Shown here piece after piece: positions 7,077 through 14,421 of a stretch of DNA of 16,853 nucleotides. Position numbers and translations under genes: made by a program. Below the pieces are notes generated by a model. The model was not told the DNA's origin. It saw only the letters and a list, made by a program, of their open reading frames with translations, and searched no databases. Source of the DNA: an uncultured Prevotellaceae bacterium (GTDB lineage Bacteria; Bacteroidota; Bacteroidia; Bacteroidales; Muribaculaceae); the NCBI GenBank assembly GCA_937916085.1, contig CALGGO010000066.1:1-16853 (forward strand), given 5' to 3'. Position 1 is the stretch's first letter, and every line of letters starts with the position of its first letter.

Positions 7077-7110
7077 GCAAAATGTTTTTCTATCTGCTCG
7101 TCAACTTGTT
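7056..7110 (+). terminator. Possible terminator hairpin after ldcA
   Basis: Arms 7056-7069 (aacaagttaacgag) and 7097-7110 (ctcgtcaacttgtt) pair at 13 of 14 positions across a 27-nt loop. No T tract follows, so this may only attenuate or be incidental to the repeats. Confidence 0.3.
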
Positions 7111-7150
7111 AACTAAAAACTAAAACAATAAACAAAAAAAACAAAAAATT

Positions 7151-7684
7151 ATGAAGAAACTATTTTTTATTGCAGCAGTTGCCCTGTCAATGAGCTTAGT
7201 AGCTTGCTCGGGTGGCAACAAAGAGAACAGCGCCAGCGACTCTAGTAAATCGACTCAGAGTGTTGAGGAGATTAAAGATGGAAACACCTTTGAAGCTAAG
7301 AGTTACACTATTAGCTATCCTAAGGATTGGAAAGAGACATTTTCAACCGACGACGTCCTGAATGTTAAGTCGGCCGACGAGGCTATGACCTTCAGCATTA
7401 ATTACGATGCCGAGGGACCAACAGCCGACCAATTGAAGGATAAAGCAGACTTCGCAAAGCGTGTTAATACAGACCTCTACAAAGAAGTAGATGAACCCAA
7501 AGTAATCGCCGAAAACTTTATAACCCTGCGCCGAGTGACCAACGAAGGAGAAGTAGAGTTGTCCTTTACGAAGGTTCTTGACGGCACAAAGTGCATAATG
7601 GGTGCCATGAAATCTCCTGCCGACAAAGAGGTTGAAGCCGAGAAGATTCTTATGAGCATCATCAATTCAGTAAAATTGAAATAA
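7151..7684 (+). CDS. Lipoprotein with PsbP/DcrB-like domain
   Basis: 177 aa. It has a type II signal peptide with lipobox LVAC (C19), then a Ser/Asn/Lys-rich linker to about residue 45. The globular part begins YTISYPKDWKE, a pattern seen in PsbP-like and DcrB-like small lipoproteins; this likeness is by motif and fold impression only. The domain alternates strands and acidic helices and ends in a helix (AEKILMSIINSVKLK). No active-site residue can be pointed to. It follows ldcA by 94 bp without an obvious -7 box between them, so co-transcription is possible. It is convergent with the 72-aa gene. Confidence 0.75.
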   Translation: MKKLFFIAAVALSMSLVACSGGNKENSASDSSKSTQSVEEIKDGNTFEAKSYTISYPKDWKETFSTDDVLNVKSADEAMTFSINYDAEGPTADQLKDKADFAKRVNTDLYKEVDEPKVIAENFITLRRVTNEGEVELSFTKVLDGTKCIMGAMKSPADKEVEAEKILMSIINSVKLK

Positions 7685-7718
7685 CGGAGATCGAAATTCG
7701 GGGATCGGGGATTCTTGG

Positions 7719-7746
7719 TACTTTGTACTTTGTACTTTGTCCTTTA
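7719..7746. repeat. 7-bp tandem array (tactttg)
   Basis: tactttg three times plus tccttta. The array sits between the convergent lipoprotein and 72-aa genes. Confidence 0.7.
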
Positions 7747-7758
7747 TCCTCTTCCCTC

Positions 7759-7977
7759 TCAACTGATAAAGACTTTTGCCCAGTCGCCAGTGCTATGGTC
7801 GATGATGCCGAAGAAATCGGGATCATCGACTATTTCCGCATTGGGGCAGTCGGCAAATTGCACCTCAATAATCTCCTTCAGGCTCTCAAATTTCTCCTGA
7901 GCCTCGGTTTCATCAGTGAAACGAAACTCATCTCTACCGTCCTCGCTCTCACTATAGTATTGAAATATAACTTTCAT
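7759..7977 (-). CDS. 72-aa acidic cytosolic protein, function unknown
   Basis: Begins MKVIFQYYSESEDGRDEF. It is strongly acidic with no signal peptide or membrane segment. The order of strand (KVIFQYYS), helix (TEAQEKFESLKEIIEVQF), then an acidic loop and a final strand suggests a compact alpha/beta domain. The amino-acid pattern looks protein-like rather than a shadow frame, and nothing longer competes on the other strand. It follows the transporter on the same strand, and the 141-bp spacer between them is almost entirely hairpin element copy B. No promoter box was found in that spacer, so transcription probably reads through from the transporter promoter. No family recognised. Confidence 0.65.
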   Translation of the reverse strand: MKVIFQYYSESEDGRDEFRFTDETEAQEKFESLKEIIEVQFADCPNAEIVDDPDFFGIIDHSTGDWAKVFIS

Positions 7978-7988
7978 TATAGATGTCA

Positions 7989-8140
7989 GTTTTCTTTTTT
8001 AGACATAAGAACATAAGTTCATATTTTATACTTGGTCCTTTCTACTTAGTCCTTAGTCCTTAGTTCATAGTTTAGAGCCTTTAATCACTAATCGCGCCAC
8101 AGCGCAACTAATCTCTAATCAGCGCGAAGCGCTTCTCTCG
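7989..8140. repeat. Dispersed intergenic hairpin element, copy B
   Basis: Positions 7989-8134 equal copy A (4985-5130) except for one base (T for A at 7995); both then reach ctctcg, but copy B lacks the 27-bp hairpin unit found at 5131-5157. Its right end runs into the 3' end of the transporter gene, providing the last codons (ERSASR) and TGA. It has the same top-strand orientation as copy A although the flanking genes point the other way. Confidence 0.85.
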
Positions 8141-9078
8141 TGATGCCAAATCTCTAGGCTGTTGAAGGCATTCTGCCACAGAATGTAGAAGCCAGGACCC
8201 ACGGCGGCAAGGGGATGCAGCCAAGCACTCGATATCCAGATGGCGAAGGCGGTATTCTTCTGCCCCATCGCCTGACCCATCTCGGTGGTGGCATGGAAAA
8301 AGCGGCCCACATAGCGACCAATGGCAAACTGCACAAAGGTAATGGCAAGGCTGGTGAGCGCCACCACCACAATGAACCACACCGTAGTGCCGGAGTTCAT
8401 GATGTTGCGCATCGTGGCTCCCGAAATCACCAGCAGCAACACGCCCCACAGGTAGAACGATAGGTCTTTGTTGCTGATGATAAGGCGGTGCAGGCGAGGC
8501 GCAAAATGCTTGACAACGTAGGCAAGTGCCATAGGAGCCAGCAGCACCGTGCAAACTCGCTCAAGCAATGCCAGGAATGCGTCCCAGAACGGCATGTCGA
8601 TGCTCTCGTCAACGAGCGGGAACACTGCAGGAATCAGCACCGCAGCGAGGAAGTTGCTCAGCAGCATGAAAGTGGTCATCTTTTCTAAGTCGCCGTCGAG
8701 TTTGGCGGTGACCACAGGCGCTGCCGTGGCGCAAGGACATATCACGCAGCATATTATGCACTCCATCAGCACCAAGTCGTTGCCTTCAGCGTCATAATGC
8801 ACAATGAGCACCGTGCTCACTATCACCAGCACCAGCTGCATGGCAAGGATCACGAAATGCCACCAGCAGGGGCGCATGCGGTGGAAATCGGCGCGACAGA
8901 AGGTCACAAAAAGTATCACAAACAATATCCACGGCAGGATGAAGTCGAAGAAACTGTTGAACACCCGCGACGCCCCATCAAGCGCAGGAGTGAAGTAAAA
9001 GATGAAATAGACCAGTATGCCAGTCGTCATCGACACTGGCAACGTCCACTCTTTCAATATCTTGATAAGTTTGTTCAT
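8119..9078 (-). CDS. Bile acid:sodium symporter (BASS) family transporter
   Basis: 319 aa from MNKLIKILKEW. About nine to ten hydrophobic segments cover the whole length. CCVICPCATAAPVVTAKLDGD and TEMGQAMGQKNTAFAIWISSAWL are the two conserved re-entrant regions of the BASS/SBF fold, which bind sodium and substrate. The substrate is not decided; Bacteroidales members are often annotated as bile-acid-like but handle other organic anions. An upstream ATG at 9123 is rejected because the -7 box lies at 9112-9119, downstream of it. The C-terminal residues ERSASR come from hairpin element copy B, so the natural end has been replaced; the membrane core appears intact. Confidence 0.85.
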   Translation of the reverse strand: MNKLIKILKEWTLPVSMTTGILVYFIFYFTPALDGASRVFNSFFDFILPWILFVILFVTFCRADFHRMRPCWWHFVILAMQLVLVIVSTVLIVHYDAEGNDLVLMECIICCVICPCATAAPVVTAKLDGDLEKMTTFMLLSNFLAAVLIPAVFPLVDESIDMPFWDAFLALLERVCTVLLAPMALAYVVKHFAPRLHRLIISNKDLSFYLWGVLLLVISGATMRNIMNSGTTVWFIVVVALTSLAITFVQFAIGRYVGRFFHATTEMGQAMGQKNTAFAIWISSAWLHPLAAVGPGFYILWQNAFNSLEIWHHERSASR

Positions 9079-9111
9079 TAGTTGAAAGGCTATATTCCCC
9101 GAAAAACTCCA

Positions 9112-9143
9112 CAAAAGTAACAATTCCCACCCGTTTTGCCAAA
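9112..9143 (-). promoter_or_regulatory. Promoter of the BASS transporter
   Basis: On the minus strand, TTTG (9140-9143) and TACTTTTG (9112-9119) are 20 bp apart. This places transcription start near 9105 and fixes the start codon at 9078 with a leader of about 27 nt. Confidence 0.8.
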
Positions 9144-9320
9144 AAAATATTCACTCAAGTTTCTAAAGTAAAAAATGCTTGATGTCAATCGTTTCTCCAT
9201 CATATCCGAGCGTTATATCAAACAACTCAAACCACAAGGCTAACAACACTAACAACATCATTATACTTGTTAACTTGTCAACTACTTGAAATTAGTGACA
9301 ATTAGTTGTTATTTGCCAAA
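9144..9320. other. Gene-less spacer before the ATPase repeat array
   Basis: AT-rich sequence between the transporter promoter and the 33-bp array. It holds a 22-codon frame at 9175-9243 (ATG to TAA, plus strand) with no promoter box and no recognised homology. After that comes low-complexity text with repeated aacaac and aacttgt words. No RNA gene or strong hairpin was seen. Confidence 0.5.
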
Positions 9321-9480
9321 CATTTCCCAAGAAAAATGTGGTTTTGCTTGTTTATTCCCCAAGAAAAGTGTGGGTTTTACTAATTATTCCCCAATAAAAA
9401 TGAGATTTTTACCTAACATTCCACAAGAAAAGTGTGGTTTTTGCTTGTTTATTCCCCAAGAAAAATGTAATTTTGCAACG
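9321..9480 (+). repeat. Five-unit 32-33 bp tandem array upstream of the DUF4143 ATPase
   Basis: Units start at 9321, 9354, 9386, 9418 and 9451. Each opens attccccaagaaaa (with small changes), continues gtgtggttttt, and the first and fourth end gcttgttt. The fifth unit changes gtggttttg to gtaattttg and thereby creates the -7 box used by the ATPase gene. A 65-codon frame crosses the array but reflects only the repeat. Confidence 0.9.
9445..9475 (+). promoter_or_regulatory. Promoter of the DUF4143 ATPase
   Basis: TTG (9445-9447) at the end of repeat unit 4 and TAATTTTG (9468-9475) in unit 5 are separated by 20 bp. The start codon at 9501 lies 25 nt past the -7 box. Confidence 0.7.
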
Positions 9481-9500
9481 TAATTTAAAATTGTTATCAC

Positions 9501-10808
9501 ATGAAACGCCTTATTTACAGTGATTTATTGAAGTGGAAGTCTCGTCCTGACCGCAAACCACTTATTCTTCTTGGGGCTCGCCAAGTGGGAAAGACCTATA
9601 TTTTAAAAGAATTTGGCAAAAATGAGTTCAAACAGATGGTCTATTTAAATTGTCATCAGAACAAGTTTGCCGAAACTCTTTTCCGTGATTTCTCGATTGA
9701 GAGAATCATTACCGACTTAGAACGGTTTTATGAGACAAAAATCGTGCCAGGCGAGACTCTTGTTGTCTTTGATGAGATTCAAGAGGTGAAAGATGGACTT
9801 GCAGTGCTTAAATACTTCTGTGAAGATATGCCTTCGCTCCATGTGGCAGTAGCTGGTTCCCTATTAGGCATCTCACTTAAAGAGGATGAGTCATATCCAG
9901 TAGGAAAGGTCAATACCCTGCGCATGTTTCCAATGTCATTCAATGAATATCTACTGGCTTGTGGACGTGACAAACTCGTTGAACTGCTCAACACTCTCGA
10001 CTGGGAGGCAATAAATGCTTTTAATGATATCATCATTGATTATTTGAGGCAATACTACTTCGTGGGAGGTATGCCAGAAGCTGTAAAAAGTTTTACCGAA
10101 AAACATGACTCCGCGCTTGTGAGAGAAATACAACATGAAATTATTGATGCTTATATGCGTGATATCTCTAAGCACACAAAACATAAAGCAGAAAGAATCA
10201 GGCAGTTGTGGAACAGCATTCCTGCCCAGTTGGCGCGAGAGAACAAGAAATTCATATTTGGGGCAATAAAGAAAGGGTCAAGGGCCGCTGATTATGAAGA
10301 AGCAATTCAATGGCTTGTTGATGCAGGACTCGTCTATAAAGTGGAGCGTGCCACAGCACCTATCATGCCTCTTAAATTCTATTGCGATTATTCGGCATTC
10401 AAGCTCTATTTCCTTGATTGCGGACTGCTTGCTTGCCTTAGTGAGGCGTCACCAAAAGACCTGTTGCTTGGAACCAATGCCTTTGTGAGCTTTAAGGGTG
10501 CTTTCACCGAAAATTATGTGTTGCAGCAATTTAAAGCAGCCACTGGTGACACTCCATATTATTTCTCAAAAGGCAATTCCACAATGGAAGTGGATTTCTT
10601 GTATCAAAGCGATGGGCGAGTTATTCCAGTAGAGGTTAAAGCCGAAGTCAACGTCAAGAGCAAATCATTATACAACTTTGTGAATGTGGATTTTGCCGAC
10701 AAACAATTAAAGGCACTGCGCATCTCTATGAAACCCTTCATAGACCAAGGGTGGATGAAGAACATCCCACTTTTCACTGCCGAGGCTTATTTCAGAAATG
10801 AGCAATAA
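9501..10808 (+). CDS. AAA ATPase with C-terminal DUF4143 (PD-(D/E)XK-like) domain
   Basis: 435 aa. Residues 25-32 (GARQVGKT) are the Walker A motif, 86-93 (TLVVFDEI) Walker B, and AVAGS near 116-120 a sensor-like strand. The middle (about 145-260) is helical. In the C-terminal DUF4143 domain E337 (FTEN), D365 (MEVD) and E378-V-K380 are spaced as in PD-(D/E)XK nuclease-fold domains. The family is abundant in anaerobes and often present in many copies per genome, but its cellular role is not established; nuclease activity is not demonstrated by this pattern. The gene is monocistronic with a repeat-array promoter, and its stop is only 15 bp from the convergent helicase stop. Base composition is somewhat more AT-rich than its right-hand neighbours. 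Confidence 0.88.
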   Translation: MKRLIYSDLLKWKSRPDRKPLILLGARQVGKTYILKEFGKNEFKQMVYLNCHQNKFAETLFRDFSIERIITDLERFYETKIVPGETLVVFDEIQEVKDGLAVLKYFCEDMPSLHVAVAGSLLGISLKEDESYPVGKVNTLRMFPMSFNEYLLACGRDKLVELLNTLDWEAINAFNDIIIDYLRQYYFVGGMPEAVKSFTEKHDSALVREIQHEIIDAYMRDISKHTKHKAERIRQLWNSIPAQLARENKKFIFGAIKKGSRAADYEEAIQWLVDAGLVYKVERATAPIMPLKFYCDYSAFKLYFLDCGLLACLSEASPKDLLLGTNAFVSFKGAFTENYVLQQFKAATGDTPYYFSKGNSTMEVDFLYQSDGRVIPVEVKAEVNVKSKSLYNFVNVDFADKQLKALRISMKPFIDQGWMKNIPLFTAEAYFRNEQ

Positions 10809-10823
10809 AGCTAAGGTACTACT

Positions 10824-12704
10824 CTACTCTTCCACTAACCCCTTGATATACCGATACAGTTTGCGATAGAATGGGTGCTTGGTCATGGTGTTGCTGTCGC
10901 CCATGATAAAGAGTTTCATGCGGGCGCGGGTGATGGCGACGTTCATGCGGCGCAGGTCGCGCAGGAAGCCTATCTGCCCCTCGTCGTTGTTGCGCACAAG
11001 GCTAATGACGATGATGTCGCGCTCCTGCCCCTGGAAACCGTCAACGGTATTGACTGAGATAAGATGTTTCAGCGGTTTGAAATAGGCGCTCTTGCGCAGC
11101 AACCGCCGCAATAGCTGCACCTGTGCGCGGTAGGGCGAGATGATACCCACGTCTAGGCGTTCGTCGAGCACACGCTGCCGTCCTAACCGCTCGAAATACT
11201 GCTGCAAGGTGTCAATGGTGAGTTGTGCCTCGGCGCGGTTGATGCGGCCGTAGGTCTCGCCCACGAGCTCTTCGTGCGCCTCAAGACCGAGTTCGGCGGT
11301 GTCGATCCACGTCATGGGGGTGTCGAGGTCGAGGATGCTGCGGTATTTCACCTCGGGAGCGCTCTCCACCTGTCCCCCATAAAACCAGTCGCTCGAGAAG
11401 CGCATGATGTCGTCGTTCATGCGGTACTGCACCTTGAGAAGCGTCACCACCTGCGGATTGCTCTGCACGATGCGCTCCATGAGAGTTTTTGCGAGACCGC
11501 CTTTTATCGCCTCCAGGCATTTTATGGTGGGTGGCAGTTGGCAGTGGTCGCCGGCGAAGATTACACGGTTAGCTTTGCGTATGGCAATCCAGCACGCCGC
11601 CTCAAGCGCCTGCGCCGCCTCGTCGATGAAAAGGGTGGCAAACTTCATGCCTTGCAGCACACGGCTGTCGCTGCCGGCGAGGGTGCAGGAGATGACGCGC
11701 GCGCTGTTGAAGAGTTCGTTGTTGATGCGCAGCTCCAGTTCGGTCTCACGGCTCTTGAGGCGGTCGAGTTTCTGGTGAAAGCTGTCGCTGCCTCGCCGTT
11801 TTGTGCTGCGCAGCTCGCGTATCGCCTTGCGTATCGCCCACAGCTGAGGATAGTCGGGGTGCGCCTCGAAGCGACGCTCATAGGTGAAGCCCAGCATCTT
11901 GTCATTGACCTTAGTGGGATTGCCTATACGTAGCACCTCCACCCCTCGGTCAACCAGCCGCTCGCTAATCCAATCCACCGCCATATTGCTCTGGGCGCAC
12001 ACCAGCACCTGGTTCTCTCGCCGCAGCGTCTCATATATCGCCTCGACAAGCGTGGTGGTCTTGCCAGTGCCTGGAGGACCGTGCACAATCGCCACATCCT
12101 TAGCGAGCAGCACCTCGTTGACGGCGTGCTCCTGAGTGGGGTTGAGCCACGGGAAACGGATAGGGTCGAAAGTGAATTTCTCGGTCTTGCTGTGATTGTA
12201 GAACAGGTCACGCAGCTGGGCAAGGCGGTTGCCCTTAGCCTTTGTCACGCGGTCAATGGCTTGGAGCATAAGTTGGTAGGTGTGTTCGTCAAACGACAGC
12301 TGCACTCCCACCCTTTCATGCCCTTGCAGCTCGGCAACGGCATTGCCGTCGGGCACCACTATCACCATGCGGTCTTCTTGCGCATAGCTTACCGAGCCGG
12401 CAAACTTGAAATAGGTGATATTGTCGCCTGCATCCACACGGAAAAACATCACCTGGCGGCCATATTCGAAATTATGCTCTATGTCGGTGTCCTCGTTGCG
12501 GCTCACCTCTACCACTAGCTGGTTGAGCGAGTTATAGTAGCTACGACCCACGGCAATGGGCCACCAGCAGTCGCCACGCTTCACCTTGCGCCCGAGCCCC
12601 ACGGTCTCGGTCTGCCGCTGGAACTCGTTGCGCTCCGCGTCACGCTCGGCAACGAGCAACGCCCGCTGCTTCTGCAATTCCAATATGGGTGATACCGCCT
12701 GCAT
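10824..12704 (-). CDS. Superfamily 1 helicase, UPF1/IGHMBP2-like
   Basis: 626 aa. Helicase motifs in order: GPPGTGKTT (209-217), SNMAVD (motif Ia region, about 239-244), FIDEAAQAL (359-367), AGDHCQLPPT (384-393), QYRMND, NTVDGFQGQERD and NVAITRAR near the C-terminus. DEAA and GFQGQE identify the UPF1-like branch of 5'-3' helicases rather than Rep/PcrA. The N-terminal 200 residues resemble the beta-barrel and stalk region of IGHMBP2-like proteins. The probable role is unwinding or remodelling RNA or RNA:DNA hybrids. The start MQAVSPIL fits the -7 box at 12730-12737. It is divergent from the SDR gene and convergent with the ATPase. Confidence 0.9.
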   Translation of the reverse strand: MQAVSPILELQKQRALLVAERDAERNEFQRQTETVGLGRKVKRGDCWWPIAVGRSYYNSLNQLVVEVSRNEDTDIEHNFEYGRQVMFFRVDAGDNITYFKFAGSVSYAQEDRMVIVVPDGNAVAELQGHERVGVQLSFDEHTYQLMLQAIDRVTKAKGNRLAQLRDLFYNHSKTEKFTFDPIRFPWLNPTQEHAVNEVLLAKDVAIVHGPPGTGKTTTLVEAIYETLRRENQVLVCAQSNMAVDWISERLVDRGVEVLRIGNPTKVNDKMLGFTYERRFEAHPDYPQLWAIRKAIRELRSTKRRGSDSFHQKLDRLKSRETELELRINNELFNSARVISCTLAGSDSRVLQGMKFATLFIDEAAQALEAACWIAIRKANRVIFAGDHCQLPPTIKCLEAIKGGLAKTLMERIVQSNPQVVTLLKVQYRMNDDIMRFSSDWFYGGQVESAPEVKYRSILDLDTPMTWIDTAELGLEAHEELVGETYGRINRAEAQLTIDTLQQYFERLGRQRVLDERLDVGIISPYRAQVQLLRRLLRKSAYFKPLKHLISVNTVDGFQGQERDIIVISLVRNNDEGQIGFLRDLRRMNVAITRARMKLFIMGDSNTMTKHPFYRKLYRYIKGLVEE

Positions 12705-12729
12705 GTTGAATTTATTTCAAAAAACATAG

Positions 12730-12737
12730 CAAAGGTA
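12730..12737 (-). promoter_or_regulatory. -7 box of the helicase gene
   Basis: TACCTTTG on the minus strand, about 25 nt before the start at 12704. No TTTG was found at the usual -33 spacing. It is back-to-back with the SDR -7 box. Confidence 0.6.
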
Positions 12738-12759
12738 ACTATTTCTTGATAATTCTTAT

Positions 12760-12767
12760 TATTTTTG
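12760..12767 (+). promoter_or_regulatory. -7 box of the SDR-rnhA unit
   Basis: TATTTTTG matches TAnnTTTG and lies about 29 nt before the ATG at 12797. It also rules out a TTG start at 12746, which would be upstream of it. The -33 element is not evident. Confidence 0.6.
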
Positions 12768-12796
12768 CAAAACAAAAACATGACTCATTCAACAAT

Positions 12797-13522
12797 ATGA
12801 GAAAAGCAATAGTTATCGGGGCCTCGTCGGGGCTGGGAAGTGAAGTAGCGCAGCTGCTGCTTGAGCAGGGGTGGACGCTAGGCGTGGCGGCACGCAGACT
12901 TGAGCCGCTGGAGCTGCTGCGTGAGACCGCTCCCGAGAGAGTGAAGGCTCAAGCGCTTGACGTGACCAGTGAGGATGCCCCTGCGGCTCTGCAAGAGCTT
13001 ATCGACAAGGTGGGAGGCATGGACCTGCTGTTCTACGCCGCGGGAATCGGCAAACAGAACCTGGAGCTGGAGCCAAGCGTAGAACTCGGCACCGTGACCA
13101 CCAATGGTCTCGGCTTTACCCGTATGATTGGGGCGGCATACCGATATATGGCGGCTCACGGTGGCGGACACATAGCCGCCATCAGCAGCATCGCCGGCAC
13201 AAAGGGGTTAGGTGCCGCGCCGTCATACTCGGCGACCAAAGCCTTCCAAACCACCTATCTTCAAGCCCTAGAGCAGCAAGCTAATATGCGCAAGCTAAAT
13301 ATCACGTTCACCGACTTGCGACCAGGCTTCGTCGCCACACCGCTGCTGGGCGACAACCCTAAATACCCCATGCTCCTCGACACCAAAAAGGTGGCGCAAG
13401 AGATGGTAAGAGCCGTCAATCGCCACCGCCACGTATGGGTCATCGACTGGCGCTGGCGCATCACCACCGCCCTATGGCGCCGCATCCCGAGATGGATATG
13501 GAGAAGATTGAAAATTAAATAA
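12797..13522 (+). CDS. Short-chain dehydrogenase/reductase
   Basis: 241 aa from MRKAIVIGASSGLG. The in-frame extension back to 12746 is rejected because it would begin with TTG and cross the -7 box. GASSGLG (about 8-14) is the Gly-rich NAD(P)-binding loop, and YAAGIG corresponds to the NNAG strand. AISSIAG supplies the catalytic Ser, and YSATK the catalytic Tyr and Lys. R in AARRLEPL after the second strand suggests NADP preference. The substrate is unknown; the C-terminal basic, Trp-rich tail (VWVIDWRWRITTALWRRIP) resembles SDRs that sit at the membrane surface. The RNase H gene follows on the same strand after an 82-bp spacer filled by a 9-bp array. Confidence 0.9.
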   Translation: MRKAIVIGASSGLGSEVAQLLLEQGWTLGVAARRLEPLELLRETAPERVKAQALDVTSEDAPAALQELIDKVGGMDLLFYAAGIGKQNLELEPSVELGTVTTNGLGFTRMIGAAYRYMAAHGGGHIAAISSIAGTKGLGAAPSYSATKAFQTTYLQALEQQANMRKLNITFTDLRPGFVATPLLGDNPKYPMLLDTKKVAQEMVRAVNRHRHVWVIDWRWRITTALWRRIPRWIWRRLKIK

Positions 13523-13549
13523 TTAAGTTATTATAAATTATTTAGATTA

Positions 13550-13585
13550 TCTAGAAAATCTAGAATTTCTAGAACTTCTAGAAAA
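13550..13585. repeat. 9-bp tandem array (tctagaann)
   Basis: Four units with exact 9-bp spacing, TCTAGA beginning at 13550, 13559, 13568 and 13577 and ending aaa, att, act, aaa. The palindromic core recurs on the same helical face only approximately. The array lies 20 nt before the rnhA start. Confidence 0.85.
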
Positions 13586-13604
13586 AGCTGATGATTACAG
13601 AGCT

Positions 13605-14261
13605 ATGTCAAGCAACAAAAGAAAATGGTATGTAGTGTGGATAGGCACTGAGCCGGGCATCTGCGACACCTGGGCAGAGTGCCAACTGCGCACAAAGGGC
13701 TATAAAGGGGCGCGTTACAAGAGTTTCGACAGCCAGGAGGAGGCTGTGGAGGCGTGGCGCAACGGATATGAGGAAGAGGCGAGACAAGTGCTGCGCGCCA
13801 TCGCCAACGCCCCGCGCCGTAAAGACGAGGTAGATTATTCCCAAATTCCAGAGATAATACCCGGCAGTTGGGCGGTAGATGCCGCATGCAGCAAGAATCC
13901 GGGAGCGATGGAGTATCGTGGAGTGGATGTTTATACCGGCGCCCAGATCTTCCATCAGGGACCGTTTGAGCAGGGCACCAACAACATTGGCGAGTTCCTT
14001 GCCATAGTGCATGCACTGGCAATGCTCTACAACCGTGGCGACAGCACCACAGCCATCTACAGCGACAGCCGCACCGCACAGATATGGGTGCGCAAGCGCC
14101 ACTGCGGCACCAAACTCGAGCGCACCGAGAAAAACGCCCGCCTGCTCGACATAGTGCTGCGTGCCGAGCAATGGCTGCAAACACACCAAACCACCAACCC
14201 CATCTACAAATGGCAAACCGACAAATGGGGCGAAATCCCCGCCGACTTCGGACGCAAATGA
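13605..14261 (+). CDS. rnhA: Ribonuclease HI with N-terminal viroplasmin domain
   Basis: 218 aa. Residues 6-50 (KWYVVWIGTEPGICDTW ... SFDSQEEA) form the hybrid-binding/caulimovirus VI-like domain found at the N-terminus of RNase H1 from eukaryotes and some bacteria. The catalytic domain carries D92 (WAVDAA), E130 (NIGEF), D154 (YSDSR) and D214 (ADFGRK), with E210 beside it, in the same C-terminal arrangement (TDKWGEIxAD) as the Bacillus halodurans enzyme. It cleaves RNA in RNA:DNA hybrids, such as R-loops and Okazaki primers, and does not need homologues nearby. It is likely co-transcribed with the SDR gene. Confidence 0.93.
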   Translation: MSSNKRKWYVVWIGTEPGICDTWAECQLRTKGYKGARYKSFDSQEEAVEAWRNGYEEEARQVLRAIANAPRRKDEVDYSQIPEIIPGSWAVDAACSKNPGAMEYRGVDVYTGAQIFHQGPFEQGTNNIGEFLAIVHALAMLYNRGDSTTAIYSDSRTAQIWVRKRHCGTKLERTEKNARLLDIVLRAEQWLQTHQTTNPIYKWQTDKWGEIPADFGRK

Positions 14262-14295
14262 GTCTGTAATACAAAAACAACTGTAACTACAAAAC

Positions 14296-14380
14296 AAACA
14301 ACTAAAACAACAAACTAACAACAAGCACAACAAAAAAATATTTTGTTGTTTAAGTTGTTGGATAGTTGTGATTGTTGTTT
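14296..14380. other. Large imperfect inverted repeat after rnhA
   Basis: About 40-nt arms (14296-14335 and 14341-14380) around a 5-nt loop, with roughly 30 of 40 positions pairing; the inner 9 bp (acaacaaaa / ttttgttgt) are perfect. Both arms are low-complexity aac/gtt words, so part of the pairing may be by composition. It may end rnhA transcripts, but a T tract does not follow on either strand. Confidence 0.4.
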
Positions 14381-14421
14381 AATATAACTGTGACCGTGAC
14401 AATTCGTGTATAATTCGTGGT

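Noticed and set aside
9123..9123. Longer start for the BASS transporter (15 extra residues)
   Set aside because: The -7 box at 9112-9119 is downstream of this ATG, so the codon would not be in the transcript.
9321..9480. CRISPR array
   Set aside because: Units are contiguous with no unique spacers and no cas genes are nearby.
9286..9483. 65-codon ORF with PQEKCGF repeats
   Set aside because: Translation of the 32-33 bp array; its end overlaps the promoter of the ATPase gene.
11223..11933. 236-codon plus-strand ORF
   Set aside because: Antisense to the helicase, whose motifs lie in order in the other frame.
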